Below, piece by piece: positions 33,293 through 44,958 of a DNA stretch of 64,000 nucleotides. The notes below the pieces were generated by a model. That model did no database searches, had not been told where the DNA came from, and saw only the letters and a list, made by a program, of their open reading frames with translations. The stretch's first letter is position 1. Every line of letters begins with the position of its first letter. The stretch covers positions 1 through 64,000 of the forward strand of contig NXFV01000430.1 of assembly GCA_002803225.1 (NCBI GenBank), written 5' to 3'. Origin of the DNA: Gamarada debralockiae. Its lineage: Eukaryota; Ascomycota; Leotiomycetes; Helotiales; Hyphodiscaceae. The translations under genes and the position numbers were made by a program.

Positions 33293-34776
33293 ATGAATGC
33301 CTCACGAACCACTCTCTCGCGCACCCTCTGCACAGCAACCGCACGCTCAAGCAGAGTATCGCCCGCGAATTTCGCCAGCAAGGCTTCCTTCGGTTCAGCA
33401 TTTACGCAATCGCGAAAGATGGCATCGTTCAAGAAAATCAAGGTCAAGAATCCTATAGTGGAGCTGGATGGTGATGAGATGACGAGGATAATTTGGAAGG
33501 ATATTAAAGACAAGTTCATCCATCCGTATTTGGATATTGATCTTAAGTACTATGATTTGGGGCTGGAGTATCGAGACGAGACCAACGATCAGGTTACGAT
33601 CGATTCTGCGGAGGCGATTAAGAAGTACTCTGTGGGTGTCAAGTGCGCAACTATCACTCCTGATGAGGCGCGTGTGAAGGAATTCCACCTTAAGAAAAGT
33701 AAGTTCTTCAGAAAATGGCCCGCGCATTCGTTGCTAATCATTGTACAGTGTGGCTGTCTCCCAATGGCACAATCCGAAACGCTTTAGGAGGAACAGTTTT
33801 CAGAGAACCGATCGTTATCCCCCGCATTCCTCGACTAGTGCCAGGATGGAAGAAGCCAATTATCATCGGCCGCCACGCATTCGGAGACCAATATCGAGCA
33901 AAGGATATGGTCATGAAAGGCAACGGTACACTCAAGATGGTGTTCACACCAGAGGGAGGCAAGCCGGAAGAGCTCGAGGTTTTCAAGTTCACAACCGGAG
34001 GAGGAGTTGGACAGATACAATACAACACCGACGAATCGATTGAAGGTTTTGCACACGCCAGTTTCAAGCTTGCGCTAAGCAAGTCCTTGCCGCTGTACAT
34101 GAGCACCAAGAACACGATTTTGAAGAAGTACGACGGGCGCTTCAAGGATATCTTCCAGGATATCTATGATAAACAGTACAAGAAGGAGTTTGAGGAGAAG
34201 AAGATTTGGTATGAGCATAGACTTATAGATGATATGGTTGCGCAGATGATGAAGAGCTCTGGGGGATTCATTATGGCTTTAAAAAGTATGTCACCTCCCC
34301 CCCCCCTCCTTTACCTCCCCTGTTGAATATACACATACTGATGGATGTTAGATTATGATGGAGATGTCCAATCCGATATTGTGGCCCAAGGATTTGGTTC
34401 TCTAGGTCTCATGACGTCCGTCCTAATTACCCCTGACGGAAAGACATTCGAATCCGAAGCAGCTCATGGAACCGTAACCCGCCATTACCGCGAGCACCAG
34501 AAAGGCAATGAGACGTCTACCAACCCCATCGCCTCGATCTTCGCCTGGACACGAGGCCTAGTGCAGCGAGGAACCCTCGACGAGACACCGGAGGTTGTTG
34601 CCTTCGCAGAGTCGTTGGAACAGGCTTGCATCGACACCGTAGACATTGACGGCATCATGACGAAGGATTTGGCGCTCGCATGCGGAAAGACAGGACGCGA
34701 GGATTACGTTACTACGACTGAATACATGAACGCGGTGGAGAGAAGGATGAAGAGCCTTTTGAAGCAGAAGCTGTAG
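33293..34776 (+). CDS. idpA: Isocitrate dehydrogenase, NADP-dependent
   Basis: Converts isocitrate and NADP to 2-oxoglutarate, CO2 and NADPH. Model: join of 33293-33698, 33749-34285 and 34352-34776, giving 455 aa. Family text is complete: [67 protein letters not shown] and [16 protein letters not shown]. The first 42 residues are rich in Arg, Ser and Ala without acidic residues, a mitochondrial presequence. An in-frame ATG at 33419 begins [20 protein letters not shown], the usual cytosolic start, so two isoforms from one gene are likely, as reported for Aspergillus IdpA. The C-terminal tripeptide QKL is not a standard peroxisomal signal. Intron 2 has a C-rich tract. Confidence 0.95.
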
Positions 34777-35067
34777 ATATGTACAGGTAAATCTTGTATC
34801 CGCGCGAGACTTGGCTGGTCCAAAGATAGAAACGGACGGGTTTGCTTTGAGCATGGCATTTGCATTTGCATACACTTTTCGTTGCATTAGACCACCTTTG
34901 CATTTCAAGACAGCTTGACTTTCTAGTGTTTCTAATGGAAGATTGAAAGGCTCCATTGCAATGCTATCCTTGATATTAGTACAAAAGGTTTGTCTTTGAG
35001 ATCAGGCCTGATATCTGCCTGTAACGCCATTCCCGTACTCCTTTCCATAAGTCCCTCAAATCCTACA

Positions 35068-36380
35068 TTAAGCCGCCTCAACTGGAGTCGCCGGATCAAC
35101 AGCCATAGGCGAAGAAGCTCTCTCCTTAGCTTTAGACTTAGACTTCCTCGAACTCGGCGCAGGCGTCTCTCCTTCAACTTTCTTCTTCTTGGGTCTTGGC
35201 TTCCTCATCTTCCCATCAGCTGGCGTGCCAGATTTCGGGTGATATCCTCCATCATCATCTCTCTTTCTCTTCCCCCCCTTCGACGGCTCCAGTCCACCAA
35301 TGGTAGGATCATATCCGAGACCATCTTCCTCCACGATCTCTAATGAATCTGGCTTGCTGGGTACTGGCATGCTCGCTCTCTTTCCTGCTCCCCGTAATGA
35401 ACCTGGCTTTCCCATTGACTTCTCGCTGCCTTCGCCATCTTGGAGGAATATCTTGGGCTCGTTTCGGCGTAACCAGTTATAGACACTGTGTGGGTTCTTC
35501 AGCGCGAGGTCTTGCTGTGTAGGTCTTTCTGTGTGGTGGGGTGGAGGGGGTGCGGTTCCAAGAGACGCGTCGATATCGTAGATATAATCATCCATGGCAT
35601 CAGCTGTGAGGTATGCGATGGGCACTAGATGGCCTTCGAGCGGCGTGAAGGAAGCCATGACGTCTGAAGGGACAAGAGAATTCTGGGCATTGAGATGGGG
35701 GGTCGTAGCCATGAGGTATGCAAGCGATTTGGGTGGCTTAGACGTGGCTTTCTCTGCCGCTTTCTCGTCGAGTATGCTGCGGATCTCATTGTAGATTGCT
35801 TGGCCTGCGGGTGTATTAAACTCGGCGGCTCGAGCAAGCTCGTCGGTGCTGACTAGAGCTGGGATCTCTGTAAGGGAGGGTGTTTCGACGCTCAGATCAA
35901 TGCGCTTTTCGACGGGGATTTGGGCGGAGTTATTCACGTCGAGGAGAAGATCGAGTAGACGACTGGGTAATAGCAGATTAGTTCAATATCCTTGTAGGAG
36001 GGTGAGGAAGAATACGAACTCGTTCTCTATAGCAAGTCGGCGCGCAGTTGCCTCTGCCAACTGCTCCTCCACAACACAAGTATTACTGTCGCGCATCTTC
36101 TCGTCAAACTTCATTCGCATCTTGCGATATTTCTTCCTAATTGACGACAAGTTAGCTGTGGTTGAATGGAGGTGGTTTCTTGTCAAGCCTCGAGTATTGA
36201 AACTGTCTTGGGAAGTTGACCGCCTAAGGAAGAGTAGACGTCGCATTCACTGGGGAGATCATACTTGAATGATTTGTATGTCGGCTTCACATTGCCGGTC
36301 TTCTCCTGGGCCAAAACGTCCTCAGGATTCACATCTCTCTCGAGTCCTTGACCTGAACCCTCCTCTTCATTGGTATCCAT
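35068..36380 (-). CDS. iec3: INO80 chromatin-remodelling complex subunit, Iec3 family
   Basis: Model: complement join of 36380-36265, 36136-36020 and 35962-35068, giving 375 aa. The recognisable core is near the N-terminus: KPTYKSFKKKYRKMRMKFDE, a helix with EEQLAEATARRLAIEND, and RLLDLLLDVNNS, which matches the Iec3 pattern of a basic KKYRKM box and a coiled coil ending in ENxxLLDLLLD. All three pieces are joined only after splicing. The C-terminal 150 residues are Lys-rich with nuclear-localisation-like clusters (GGKRKRDDD, PRPKKKKVEGE). Known members are accessory subunits of INO80, which slides and edits nucleosomes. It is divergent from nop13 (614 bp) and convergent with idpA. Confidence 0.75.
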
Positions 36381-36994
36381 CCTGATCTATTGGACTTTGC
36401 AGTCAGAAGGCGGACATTAGGTTGGTTGTTTGTAGCAATCCCTCAGGATGGAAGAGTGATTAACAAAAGGCAAATGCAAGAGCGACGGTTTGGTATAAAT
36501 TTTGAAATTTAGCAATGCACCATCATCGCGAGGATTGTCCCAAAGCTTCACCCTCTGTAAAAAGCGGCGAGGGATATATTGTAAAGCAGCGTCCCTTTTC
36601 GTTAGGCCCGGAAGTTAATAGAGGCCGACCTCAAGTAAAAAAGTTCCTCCTGTGATTTTCAAATAAATATTTGACTTCATGAACATAAACTCGTTGTGAT
36701 CCTCAACCCATCACGACCCCGCTGTCCCTCTTTGAACATACTGGAAAGTTAGCCAGGTAAAAGCTACCTAGGAAGAGGAGAAAAGATACAAATCTATCCT
36801 ATCAACAAGGACGCTGAACTCAATTCGCAGCCGCGCGGGGTGCTCGAGGAGGTCGAGGTTTGCCCAACACACTCCACAAATACTGCTCCTCCAAGCTCAC
36901 CAATCTCCACAGCGACATTGACTACAAAGAAGTGTCAAAATCCCAGAATTCTACCCAACCATATCCTCCCATACCCCGCAGTCAATCCGCACCA
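36381..36994. other. Divergent promoter between iec3 and nop13
   Basis: 614 bp between opposed start codons of two nuclear-protein genes. The right part is an open C/A-rich leader. No clear shared motif is seen. Confidence 0.45.
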
Positions 36995-38482
36995 ATGGCA
37001 TCCTTGGAGCCCCCTTCGAAGGAGTCTATGAAGACCACCAAGCCGAAGAAGGAGAAATCTAGCAGGAAGAGAAAAGCTAGCGAATTGGTTGAGTCTGCAG
37101 CATCAACATCTGTCATTGCTGAGAATGGAGCTGCCTCTGAGCCGACGACAATCCCACCGGCCATAGCAACTGCTGCCCAGCCACTCACTTCAGACGATGA
37201 AGCTCCACAGAAGTCCACGAAGACTACCAAGATAAAGAAGGAGAAGTCTAGCAAGAAGAGAAAATCCAGCGCCTTGGATGAGTCGACCGCAGCTGCCCCT
37301 GAACCGACCCTTACAACCGTCGCAATTGCAGCCCAATCGCTTAAGTCCGACGATGAAGCTCAGCAAGAACCACCGAGCAAGAAGCGCAAGGCATCCGTCG
37401 AAGAGATTGAGGTCGATGTCAATGCCCCTGAACCACCTTCCAAGAAAGCTCTCCGTCGTCTCAAGAAGGGTAAGCCGCTTCCTCCATCAAAATCAGGTGC
37501 CGAGTCAACTCCTGAACCCGAGCCAAAGAAGGAAAAGAAGACAGAGGCGGAGAAGAGATCAGAGCATGGTGTATGGATTGGCAACTTGCCATGGAGTGCA
37601 TCCAAAGACGACCTCCGGAAATTCCTCGTGGAGTATTCAGATATTACGCCAGAGATGATTACTAGAGTTCATATGCCTGGCCCGAATGATAATAAGTCAG
37701 CCAACAAGGTCCCGGAGAAGAAGTTTGGCAAGGTTGAGCATAACAAGGGCTTTGCGTATGTTGATTTCTCAACTGCAGAGGCAGTTGAGAAGGCTGTGGA
37801 GTTGTCTGAGCAGCTACTGTCTGGTCGACGGCTATTGATTAAGAATCAAAATTCATTCGAGGGCAGACCGCAGAAGACAAAGGAGGAGAGCAGAAATGAC
37901 AGCAAGCCACCAAGCACAAGGGTCTTCCTGGGCAACTTGAGCTACGACGTCACGGAAGAGATTCTCAAGGACCATTTCGAGAAGTGTGGGGCGATTGAGA
38001 GTGTCAAGGTTGCGACCTTTGAGGACTCGGGCAAGTGTAAGGGATATGCTTGGATTGTATTCGAGGAATTGGAGGCAGCTCAGAGCGCTGTTCGCGGTTT
38101 CGTGCGGATCGAGCAGGAGGCCTCTGATGCGTCGGAATCGGAGGATGATGAGGGGTCTGATGAAGGAAAGGTTAGTAAATCCAAGAAGGCCAAGACGAGG
38201 AAGTGGTGGGTCAACAAAATCAAGGGTCGGCCATTAAGGATGGAGTTCGCCGAGGGTGCGGAGGTACGATATAAGAAACGGTATGGAAAGGACGGCACGA
38301 AGAATGGCAATGCAGGAGCTGCTGGTGCTTCAGGAGAGGAGGTCAAGGAGAATCAAAAGCCAGCAAGGTCCGCTCCAGAGTATCGCCAACCTGTGAAGGG
38401 TGTGGAGTATGATCGGCCGTATGGGGCACCTCGCTTGACTGGTGGCATCGTGAAGAGCGAAGGGAAGAAGGTCACTTTTTAG
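36995..38482 (+). CDS. nop13: Nucleolar RNA-binding protein with two RRMs (Nop13-like)
   Basis: A single-exon gene of 495 aa from the ATG at 36995; the frame is open further left without an ATG. The first ~185 residues are Lys/Ser/Glu-rich with repeated KKEKSSxKRK blocks, typical of nucleolar proteins. RRM1 starts at about 190 with RNP2 VWIGNLPW and has RNP1 NKGFAYVDF; RRM2 starts at about 308 with VFLGNLSY and has CKGYAWIVF. RRM2 is interrupted by an acidic insert (SESEDDEGSDEGK) before its last strand GRPLRMEFAEG. The layout matches yeast Nop13, found in the nucleolus and in pre-ribosomes. A role in ribosome biogenesis is inferred from that. Confidence 0.85.
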   Translation: MASLEPPSKESMKTTKPKKEKSSRKRKASELVESAASTSVIAENGAASEPTTIPPAIATAAQPLTSDDEAPQKSTKTTKIKKEKSSKKRKSSALDESTAAAPEPTLTTVAIAAQSLKSDDEAQQEPPSKKRKASVEEIEVDVNAPEPPSKKALRRLKKGKPLPPSKSGAESTPEPEPKKEKKTEAEKRSEHGVWIGNLPWSASKDDLRKFLVEYSDITPEMITRVHMPGPNDNKSANKVPEKKFGKVEHNKGFAYVDFSTAEAVEKAVELSEQLLSGRRLLIKNQNSFEGRPQKTKEESRNDSKPPSTRVFLGNLSYDVTEEILKDHFEKCGAIESVKVATFEDSGKCKGYAWIVFEELEAAQSAVRGFVRIEQEASDASESEDDEGSDEGKVSKSKKAKTRKWWVNKIKGRPLRMEFAEGAEVRYKKRYGKDGTKNGNAGAAGASGEEVKENQKPARSAPEYRQPVKGVEYDRPYGAPRLTGGIVKSEGKKVTF

Positions 38483-38823
38483 CACAAAAAATAAAAATAA
38501 AAATAATAGAGACATTGTCCACTTATTCTTGACCCTTTGCCCATCAGGACCGCATCATTCACCAACCTCTCTGCCAACCTCTCCATCGTCCAATACAGTT
38601 CAAAATCAGACCATCGCCTTCAAATCCATTAGTAAGTACTTTATTGCTTACTTCTCCCCAGGTCTGCGAACGTCTCGAGCAAGGCTTACATGCCTCTTCG
38701 TGTGCGCTGAATTTCATACTCTTCTTCGATCCGTCCTGTACTTTAAATCTCTCAAACCAATTGAACCTCTTTCATCGGTGGGCGAAAATGGCTGGAGGAT
38801 TCGAGTACTCCCTCGAGTTGCTG

Positions 38824-40201
38824 AATCGTTCAGCTTCCGTCTCCCCCAGCAGTGGATGCGAAAAGTTGGAGACTTTCGGGTTTTTGAATCGTTCAACCCA
38901 ATTGAACGGTTCAGAATGCTGTCTTTCCATGGCTGTCCGCCCCGGTTTGAACGATTCAAATGCTATGAGGTCTAAAGAGAATTCAGAGCACAACGGCTAA
39001 TATGAGATAAAATAAGAAATGGGCGCCGTCTTCTCCACCTACGCCACCCGTCCGAACGCCCTCGCCTCCCCCATTATTGTCCGGCTCTCGCAGCTCTCAC
39101 AGCCCCGAGCAACCCTGAGATGACAGCGGCAATGCTGCGTGAAGAATGTCATCTCTTGGCAGTCGAAATGAGAGCGGTATACCATCACGGTTTTGACTGG
39201 TCTCTCCCTCGGTGGTGCTCCCATCCACGAGCAGCACCTCTGATTGCCGTCTGCTATAAGTTATCATCCAATATTAAGAATTGGACCAAACTAACTCAAA
39301 AATAGGCCTGGGCTGGCACATATGAGAAGAAGAGAGACTTCTGCACTGCTGTGATCTTGGAATTCAGCAGACGCCGCGGCGAGAAGAAGGGAATGGTCTC
39401 CGAGGATGGACAAGTTGGCTATTGCCTATATTTGGACCGTTGAGACTAATTGAGTGATTATAGGGAGGATGCCACGTTGGCCAAGCCCCGGCTTAAAAGC
39501 CATGTCGAGGCCTGATCATTCACTTGATTTGAACGATTGGCCTGGGCCTCTGTGCATAGCACATGCTATTATTCTACCATGATCGACTGCCTCTGAGCGA
39601 ATAAGATTCACATTGAGATGCAAGAAATTTCATTGAAGTTCATGACAAACCCACACCTACTTGCATTGTTGCATATCAATCGAGAAAATATCCTTCCTAT
39701 CCTTCTAACTAACAACGAGATCCTGCATCCCAGATAATAGCTCTTTCCTGACTCTCCTGGATCTTCTCAGACAAACCGTTTGAACGGCGATGGCCATTGT
39801 CTAAGGGCTCCCTAGAGTCGTTCATAGTGTACAAAGAGTACAATGACTCATAATGGAAAGGCGATAGAGGTGGCTTTCGTCCTGAATGACGTAATCTAAG
39901 AGTTGTGAATCTCTAGGCGTAGGACGAAACCATGATTCTCTTTCTGCTGATGTCTCTTCTAGCCGCTGCTTGGAAAGACGGAAGCGGAGTTATATTGTCT
40001 CGAATGACACCCAAGACGTCTGTAAATTGGTTTCTTTCCTCTTTTCAATTGCAGCCAGGATTGCCCCGGTTCCTAGCTCTTCTGAATCGTTCAACTATTA
40101 GAATGATTCAGAGTGCCACCGAATTGCATCTCAAAACACATACACTTTAATACACTTATCTAGTCACCTACTTTAAAATCGTTCAAATAGTTTAAACGAT
40201 T
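38824..40201. repeat. Cluster of quasi-palindromic TTGAATCGTTCAA motifs
   Basis: Exact AATCGTTCA or complement occurs at 38824, 38887, 38948, 39530, 40085 and 40177. Near variants are at 38902-38914 (TTGAACGGTTCAG), about 39777 (CCGTTTGAACGG), 40100-40112 and 40191-40201. Full sites have arms TTGAA and TTCAA around a TCG or CGA centre. Spacing is irregular, so this is not a tandem array. Confidence 0.6.
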
Positions 40202-40316
40202 CAAAATGACCCGTAAATTGACATCAAAAGCATAGAATCTTACCAGATATCCAGCCAGTCACAATTGCAGAACGTCACAGCCAAATGCACAGAGTGTTCA
40301 TTGAAGTTCATGACAA
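39629..40316. repeat. 20-bp direct repeat pair
   Basis: The string TTCATTGAAGTTCATGACAA is present at 39629-39648 and again at 40297-40316, 668 bp apart. A chance 20-bp exact repeat within 2 kb is very unlikely, so a duplicated or repeated element is probable. Confidence 0.6.
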
Positions 40317-40643
40317 TTGATGTTGCTATCCCGAAAAGCAAAGTGAGAAGAGATCCGAAAGCCTCATGCAGACTCCTCCCGAAGCTTAGCGGGGACAATT
40401 AGCCATACGGCACAGAGAGTCCCAGTCAACAGAGTGACTTTTTCCATAAAGAGCGATGACCGAAATCCAATTACACACATGTGAGTGAAAGCAGAAAAGA
40501 AAAACGAGATCCCCCAGTGGGAAAAAAATAACCAATAGCACCAACCCATCCGCTATACAGAGCTTTGTTTGTCAATCTTGCGCCGTTGTGTACTCCCCTC
40601 CCCTATGTTTCATCCCCTTTCATTGATGTTTTTGAAGAATGGC

Positions 40644-43403
40644 TTACTTCTTGGCCATCTTCTCTTGCTCGGCGAGGTACTCTTCGTCGCTTGCATCCAG
40701 AATGTCGTATTCCTCATCGGTCATGAATCCATCCTCAGTCTCGTCATCCTCAAGTGGCTCCTCGACGAACTCGTCAAAGTCGTCAGCATCGTCGTGGGCT
40801 TCCGGAGCAGCAACTGGGGTTTCCTCATGGATGCTGGTGGTGGGAGACTCCTTTTCAAGTTTGGGGAAGATCATTTGGCTGCCTTTAGTCTCGACCTTGG
40901 CTTCCTCAACTGGATCTTCCTTGGTCTCTTCTTTAATAACTGTGGCTGGCTCCTCGACGTTAACATCGCACCATAGTCTGTGGCCGAACTTGTTGCCATC
41001 TGGGCCTGTAAGACGCCAGTAGGAGATGAAGTTACCAGCACGAGCTGGAGTTCTCATCAAGACGGTGAAACCAGCCTCTTGACCGGGAGCGACCTCAGTG
41101 TAGCAAGTAGTGCTCTCAGCAGCAGAAACAAGCTCGTGGACGCTTGCTGGATGATCGGGATCAACAGCACACATGTTGTCACCACCGACAAACTTGACAG
41201 TGCATCCGGCTGGCCAGGCACTATTGCCACCGTTGCGGAGGTACCAGGTCTGTTCGAAGACGGTGTTTGGCGACATGGTAGTACCATCAGCGACAGCATC
41301 ACGAACGAAGTGAGCAACCAAGTCTTCCTTGACAACAGTAGCTGGGAGTTCCTTGGCCTCCTCAGTCTTGTCCTCAGGAACCTTCTCAGTCTTGACTTCA
41401 GGAGCTTCCTCAGCTTTGACGGGTTCAGTTGGCTTGAGATCAGCAACGGTCTGAACCTGGGTAGCAGCGTTGGCTGATGGGGTTGGAGTAGTCTCGGTAG
41501 CCTTGGATGTGGTGCGGCCACGACGATCGCCCATGACTGGCATCTTCTGTCCATCCTCATGATCTCCAAGAGTGGTGACGCTGACATTGCGGACTGGAGT
41601 CTTGAACTTGATCAGGGGGTGAGTGCGGTTGTGTGGGTTCGAAGGGCTAGCCTCGCAGCTGGCACAGAAGTCGGTGTCATGGCAGACTGCGCACTTGTAT
41701 CGGTCACCCTTGATGTATGTCTGACCGCCATTGCCTTGGTTGCAAAGAGGGCCATCACAGTAGATGCCATGGTGGCGTGCCTTGGTGCTATATGGTCGAG
41801 ACAAAGCAGTAATGTCATTGAGAGGTTCGTAGATGGGGACAAATCGGTGGCGAGGATGGATGAAGCTGGAGTTGACAATGCAGCCGGAGCAGAAATCCCA
41901 GTCTGGGCAGTCGAGGCACTTGTGGCGAACACCATAGATGTACTTGTCACATCCATCACAGATAGCGTTGTGACCAGAGTTGCGGCCAGGAGCAAGCAGA
42001 GCTTGAGCAATAGGCTCGAGAGTAATATCTTCGACAGCTGGAGTGAAGCCGTGCTTTGGGTGGTGACCATGCTTGTTGTCAACGTGGCAAGGAATGCAGA
42101 GGTCATAGTCCTCGCAAGAAGTGCAGGTAACGAATCTCTCCTCGGGGAGTTCTGGAAATGGTATTAGCAACTGCCATGAGGATGGGATAGTGCTCGTAAT
42201 TACCTTGAATGCAGCAATTGCAAGTACGGGTTGCAGTATGAACATTCTCCTCTTCGGGAGCGACGAGAGTGGTCTTAGACTCGGACGCAATAGGTTTTGG
42301 CTTTGGTGAGAGAGTCTCAGTTGTGCTGCTGATAACCTTTCCGTTCTTGATGAAACGCTTGATCATCCAGTGGTCGTCACCCTTGCATGTAATGCCGTCC
42401 TCAACACAGCTTTGGCATAGATCGAAGTCACCATCATCACAAATGCTGCAGTGATAGTGCTCATCTGGGATAGCACCTCCGCAATCGTTGCAATAAACGG
42501 AGAAGATGTTGGTGGGCGAGGGAGCAGGGAATCCAGTGTTGTTGCGGATAGCATTTTGACGCTCATCGTAGACCCCAGCGAGCTCAGCAAACCATCTATC
42601 ACGGGCAACGGAGCCACGGGTAACCGGAATCTCGGTGCTGTTCATCTTGGGGGTCTCTGAGACGGATGGGATATCTTGCTTCAATTGGCTGCAACAAGAA
42701 GACATGGCAATCGACGAGGCCGGGTTGGGACTGACCCAACGAGGTTGGTTGATAAGAAGTTCCTCGAATCCACGCTGGATCTCGGCAACGGAACCTGGAG
42801 AGACCCAAGTTGGTTGCTGGGGCTCGACAACAGAGCCTGGAGAGGTCAAAGTTGGTTGCTGAGGAGTCTCCGGAGTAGGTTCGAGGTTTGAATTAGTCAA
42901 AGTTGGTTGCTGCTCCACCACTGGGCTGATTGGACTCGGCTCCTCGTCCTCAACAATAGCAGGCTTTGGAATGACCGGCTCCTTGTCCTTGATAGTGACC
43001 TTGAGACGAAGCTTGAGCTTGGCCTTCGCAGCACGGTAAAGTTGTTTGTAGACAGATGTATTGTTCGGGTCGAGGATGATGAATGCAGCGGCACTATCGG
43101 AATAACGTTCGAAGATGGCTTCGGAGGTAGGTGGGATTGCAAGGAGGAATCGAAGCTATTTAGAGGTAGACATGTCAGCTTCGGATTCACTTTGAATGTG
43201 ATGAATTGTTATCGAGAATATCGAGTGAATGTATTGTCAGGCTGAGAGCCTCATCGGAGCTGGATGACACAACCACGTACCTTATCGGGAAGGGTGTTGG
43301 CACCGAGATCACGAAGAGGAAGCTTGAATCTGCGGTTGGTACCCTCGATATTGATCTTGAGGGTGACAAGAGTGTCGGGACTAGTGGCTGAAGTCGATGC
43401 CAT
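40644..43403 (-). CDS. nbr1: NBR1-type selective autophagy receptor (PB1, four ZZ fingers, FW domain, LIR)
   Basis: Model: complement join of 43403-43281, 43155-42204 and 42151-40644, giving 860 aa. An N-terminal PB1-like domain spans about 10-92 (LVTLKINIEGTNRRFKLP, AAAFIILDPN). Four ZZ zinc fingers follow near 262, 350, 422 and 485 (CNDCGG...CSIC...CQSC, CTSCEDYDLCIPCH, CDGCDKYIYG, CAVCHDTDFCASC). The FW (Ig-like NBR1) domain spans about 638-752 with its conserved Trp residues (QTWYLRNGGNSAWP, YWRLTGPDG, LWCDV). Near the end an acidic LIR-like motif EEYDIL at about 837-842 could bind Atg8. Filamentous fungal NBR1 proteins use the FW and ZZ domains to deliver hydrolases to the vacuole; cargo here is unknown. 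Confidence 0.93.
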
Positions 43404-44958
43404 GACTACAGTTTCGAGGCTGAAGAGGAAGTCAGTATGGAACGGCAGGCGGTGACGGATAGGAAGGTTTCAGTGCGGAGGACGAACTACTGTATGGATA
43501 TCTCGAGGCTTCACACAGCCGAAGGAGAGAGCTTCTAATGGGAAGCCGTCTCGATGAAGTTATGTGGTTGAAAGAGAGTTGGATGATCGATGGAAGGAGG
43601 ATGTGCGAGGGAGAGGTAGTATGAATGAGGGGGCGTCAAGCTTACGATTCCAGGCAGCTTATCGGTAAATGGCGCTAGAGCCGAATTTGGTTTAGGTGTT
43701 AAGCTCAGGCTGCCGACAAGAAGACGCAAGCACTCTGCTCTGTGGCAATCAAGTTCGAGAAGTGCCTGGAAAGAGGCAAAGAAGGAAGTGGAGTGGAGCG
43801 AGGCTCCTTTGGTATGAGGAGTATGTTCTGAACAAACTATTGGGGGGGTTGATGCTTTATTGTTGGCGTTGATGGTGAAGAGGAGCTGGGCTCGGTCTGC
43901 ACGCGGCCTTAAGATCCGAGGACGTCACGAGCCTTCGTCGGTGAATCAGCAAATCCAGAACGGTGAATGAAAGGTAAGCGGTCAAAGGGGCTAAATCGCT
44001 CAATTTATAAAGGCAAACTGGCTAGATTCGATTCACTGGTTCTTATATTCAGTATCTGTATGATATTTACTGGATTTACAAATTGAGAATTAATTATTCG
44101 GAAGTCGCTTCAGATTTCCGAATCCTTGCAAAGGGATTTGTTAACAGCGAGAGCAAACCATCCAAGGGCGTTCCAAAGGAATGTATCGAGTTGACATATT
44201 GTCATTTTGCCTTTTGTCTTCTTTGCCATTTAAGTATCACCTTTCCCAAAAAATAATAAAATAATAATAAAAATATTCCCTTATCCGTGATCAGCGATTA
44301 GTATTTCCAGGGAGCTGGCGTCTCCGAACGCTGCCTATTCCGCGCATTGCCAACCTCGCCTCTCTTCTATTTTGAAAGGAGCCCCCCTTCTTGTATGAGA
44401 TTGCCTAGCAATGCGTGGGTACCGAGCAAGATAGGCATCCAAAACACGTTCACAAAAGAAATTACAATCGGGAGCTTGGATCATGAGCATAACAAATATC
44501 ATCCACTTAATGCTCCTATTTAACTACTACCTAGGTCCTACTCTACTCGCCACGCACCGCGCCGATAGGCAACGGCCAGAAAATGCCGCGACTCGACCAC
44601 AGGAATCTTTCTTTAAACGACAATGACGAAGAAGAACATCATGATGCAATCACTCCCCCCACACACATACACACACACACAAAAATGCAACCAGCTGAAA
44701 AGCCTGTAGCCGAATGCGGGACCCATCGCAACCCCTGAGCCATAACCCAGCGTAGCATCAAACACAGTGATGCAGAGAGATTGTTGGCCCCTTCTTTTAG
44801 GGAGCCAACGAAACAAATGTCTTTTCGCGGATAAAGTGCAATGGAGAACACAATAGCAACGCTTCCAAAACGCATAATGAAACCCACTGGCCGCCGAACA
44901 AGATCGGTGAAAGCATTAAAGAGATATAACAAAAGTATCCACGCCAGAGGACAACATA
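43404..44958. other. NBR1 promoter and 3' flank of the Barentsz gene
   Basis: No gene is seen in 1.55 kb. A CA-repeat lies at 44660-44681 close to the Barentsz gene stop. AT-rich and pyrimidine-rich segments occur at about 44200-44280. Confidence 0.5.
44660..44681. repeat. (AC)n microsatellite
   Basis: An AC dinucleotide run with one interruption, in the 3' flank of the Barentsz homologue. Confidence 0.85.

Larger units (their letters stand above)
38483..40643. other. Gene-free convergent region rich in a palindromic motif
   Basis: 2.2 kb between the 3' ends of nop13 and the NBR1 gene. It contains six exact copies of AATCGTTCA or its complement, several in quasi-palindromes such as TTGAATCGTTCAA, and a 20-bp direct repeat. 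A small frame at 39019-39123 starts MGAVFST, an N-myristoylation-like start, but has no other support. No family match is visible. Confidence 0.55.

Noticed and set aside
35625..35837. Short frame opposite or within the iec3 gene
   Set aside because: Overlaps the well-supported Iec3 exon in another frame; a shadow of coding sequence.
39019..39123. Small frame starting MGAVFST, N-myristoylation-like
   Set aside because: Only 34 codons, in the motif-rich intergenic block, with no other supporting evidence.
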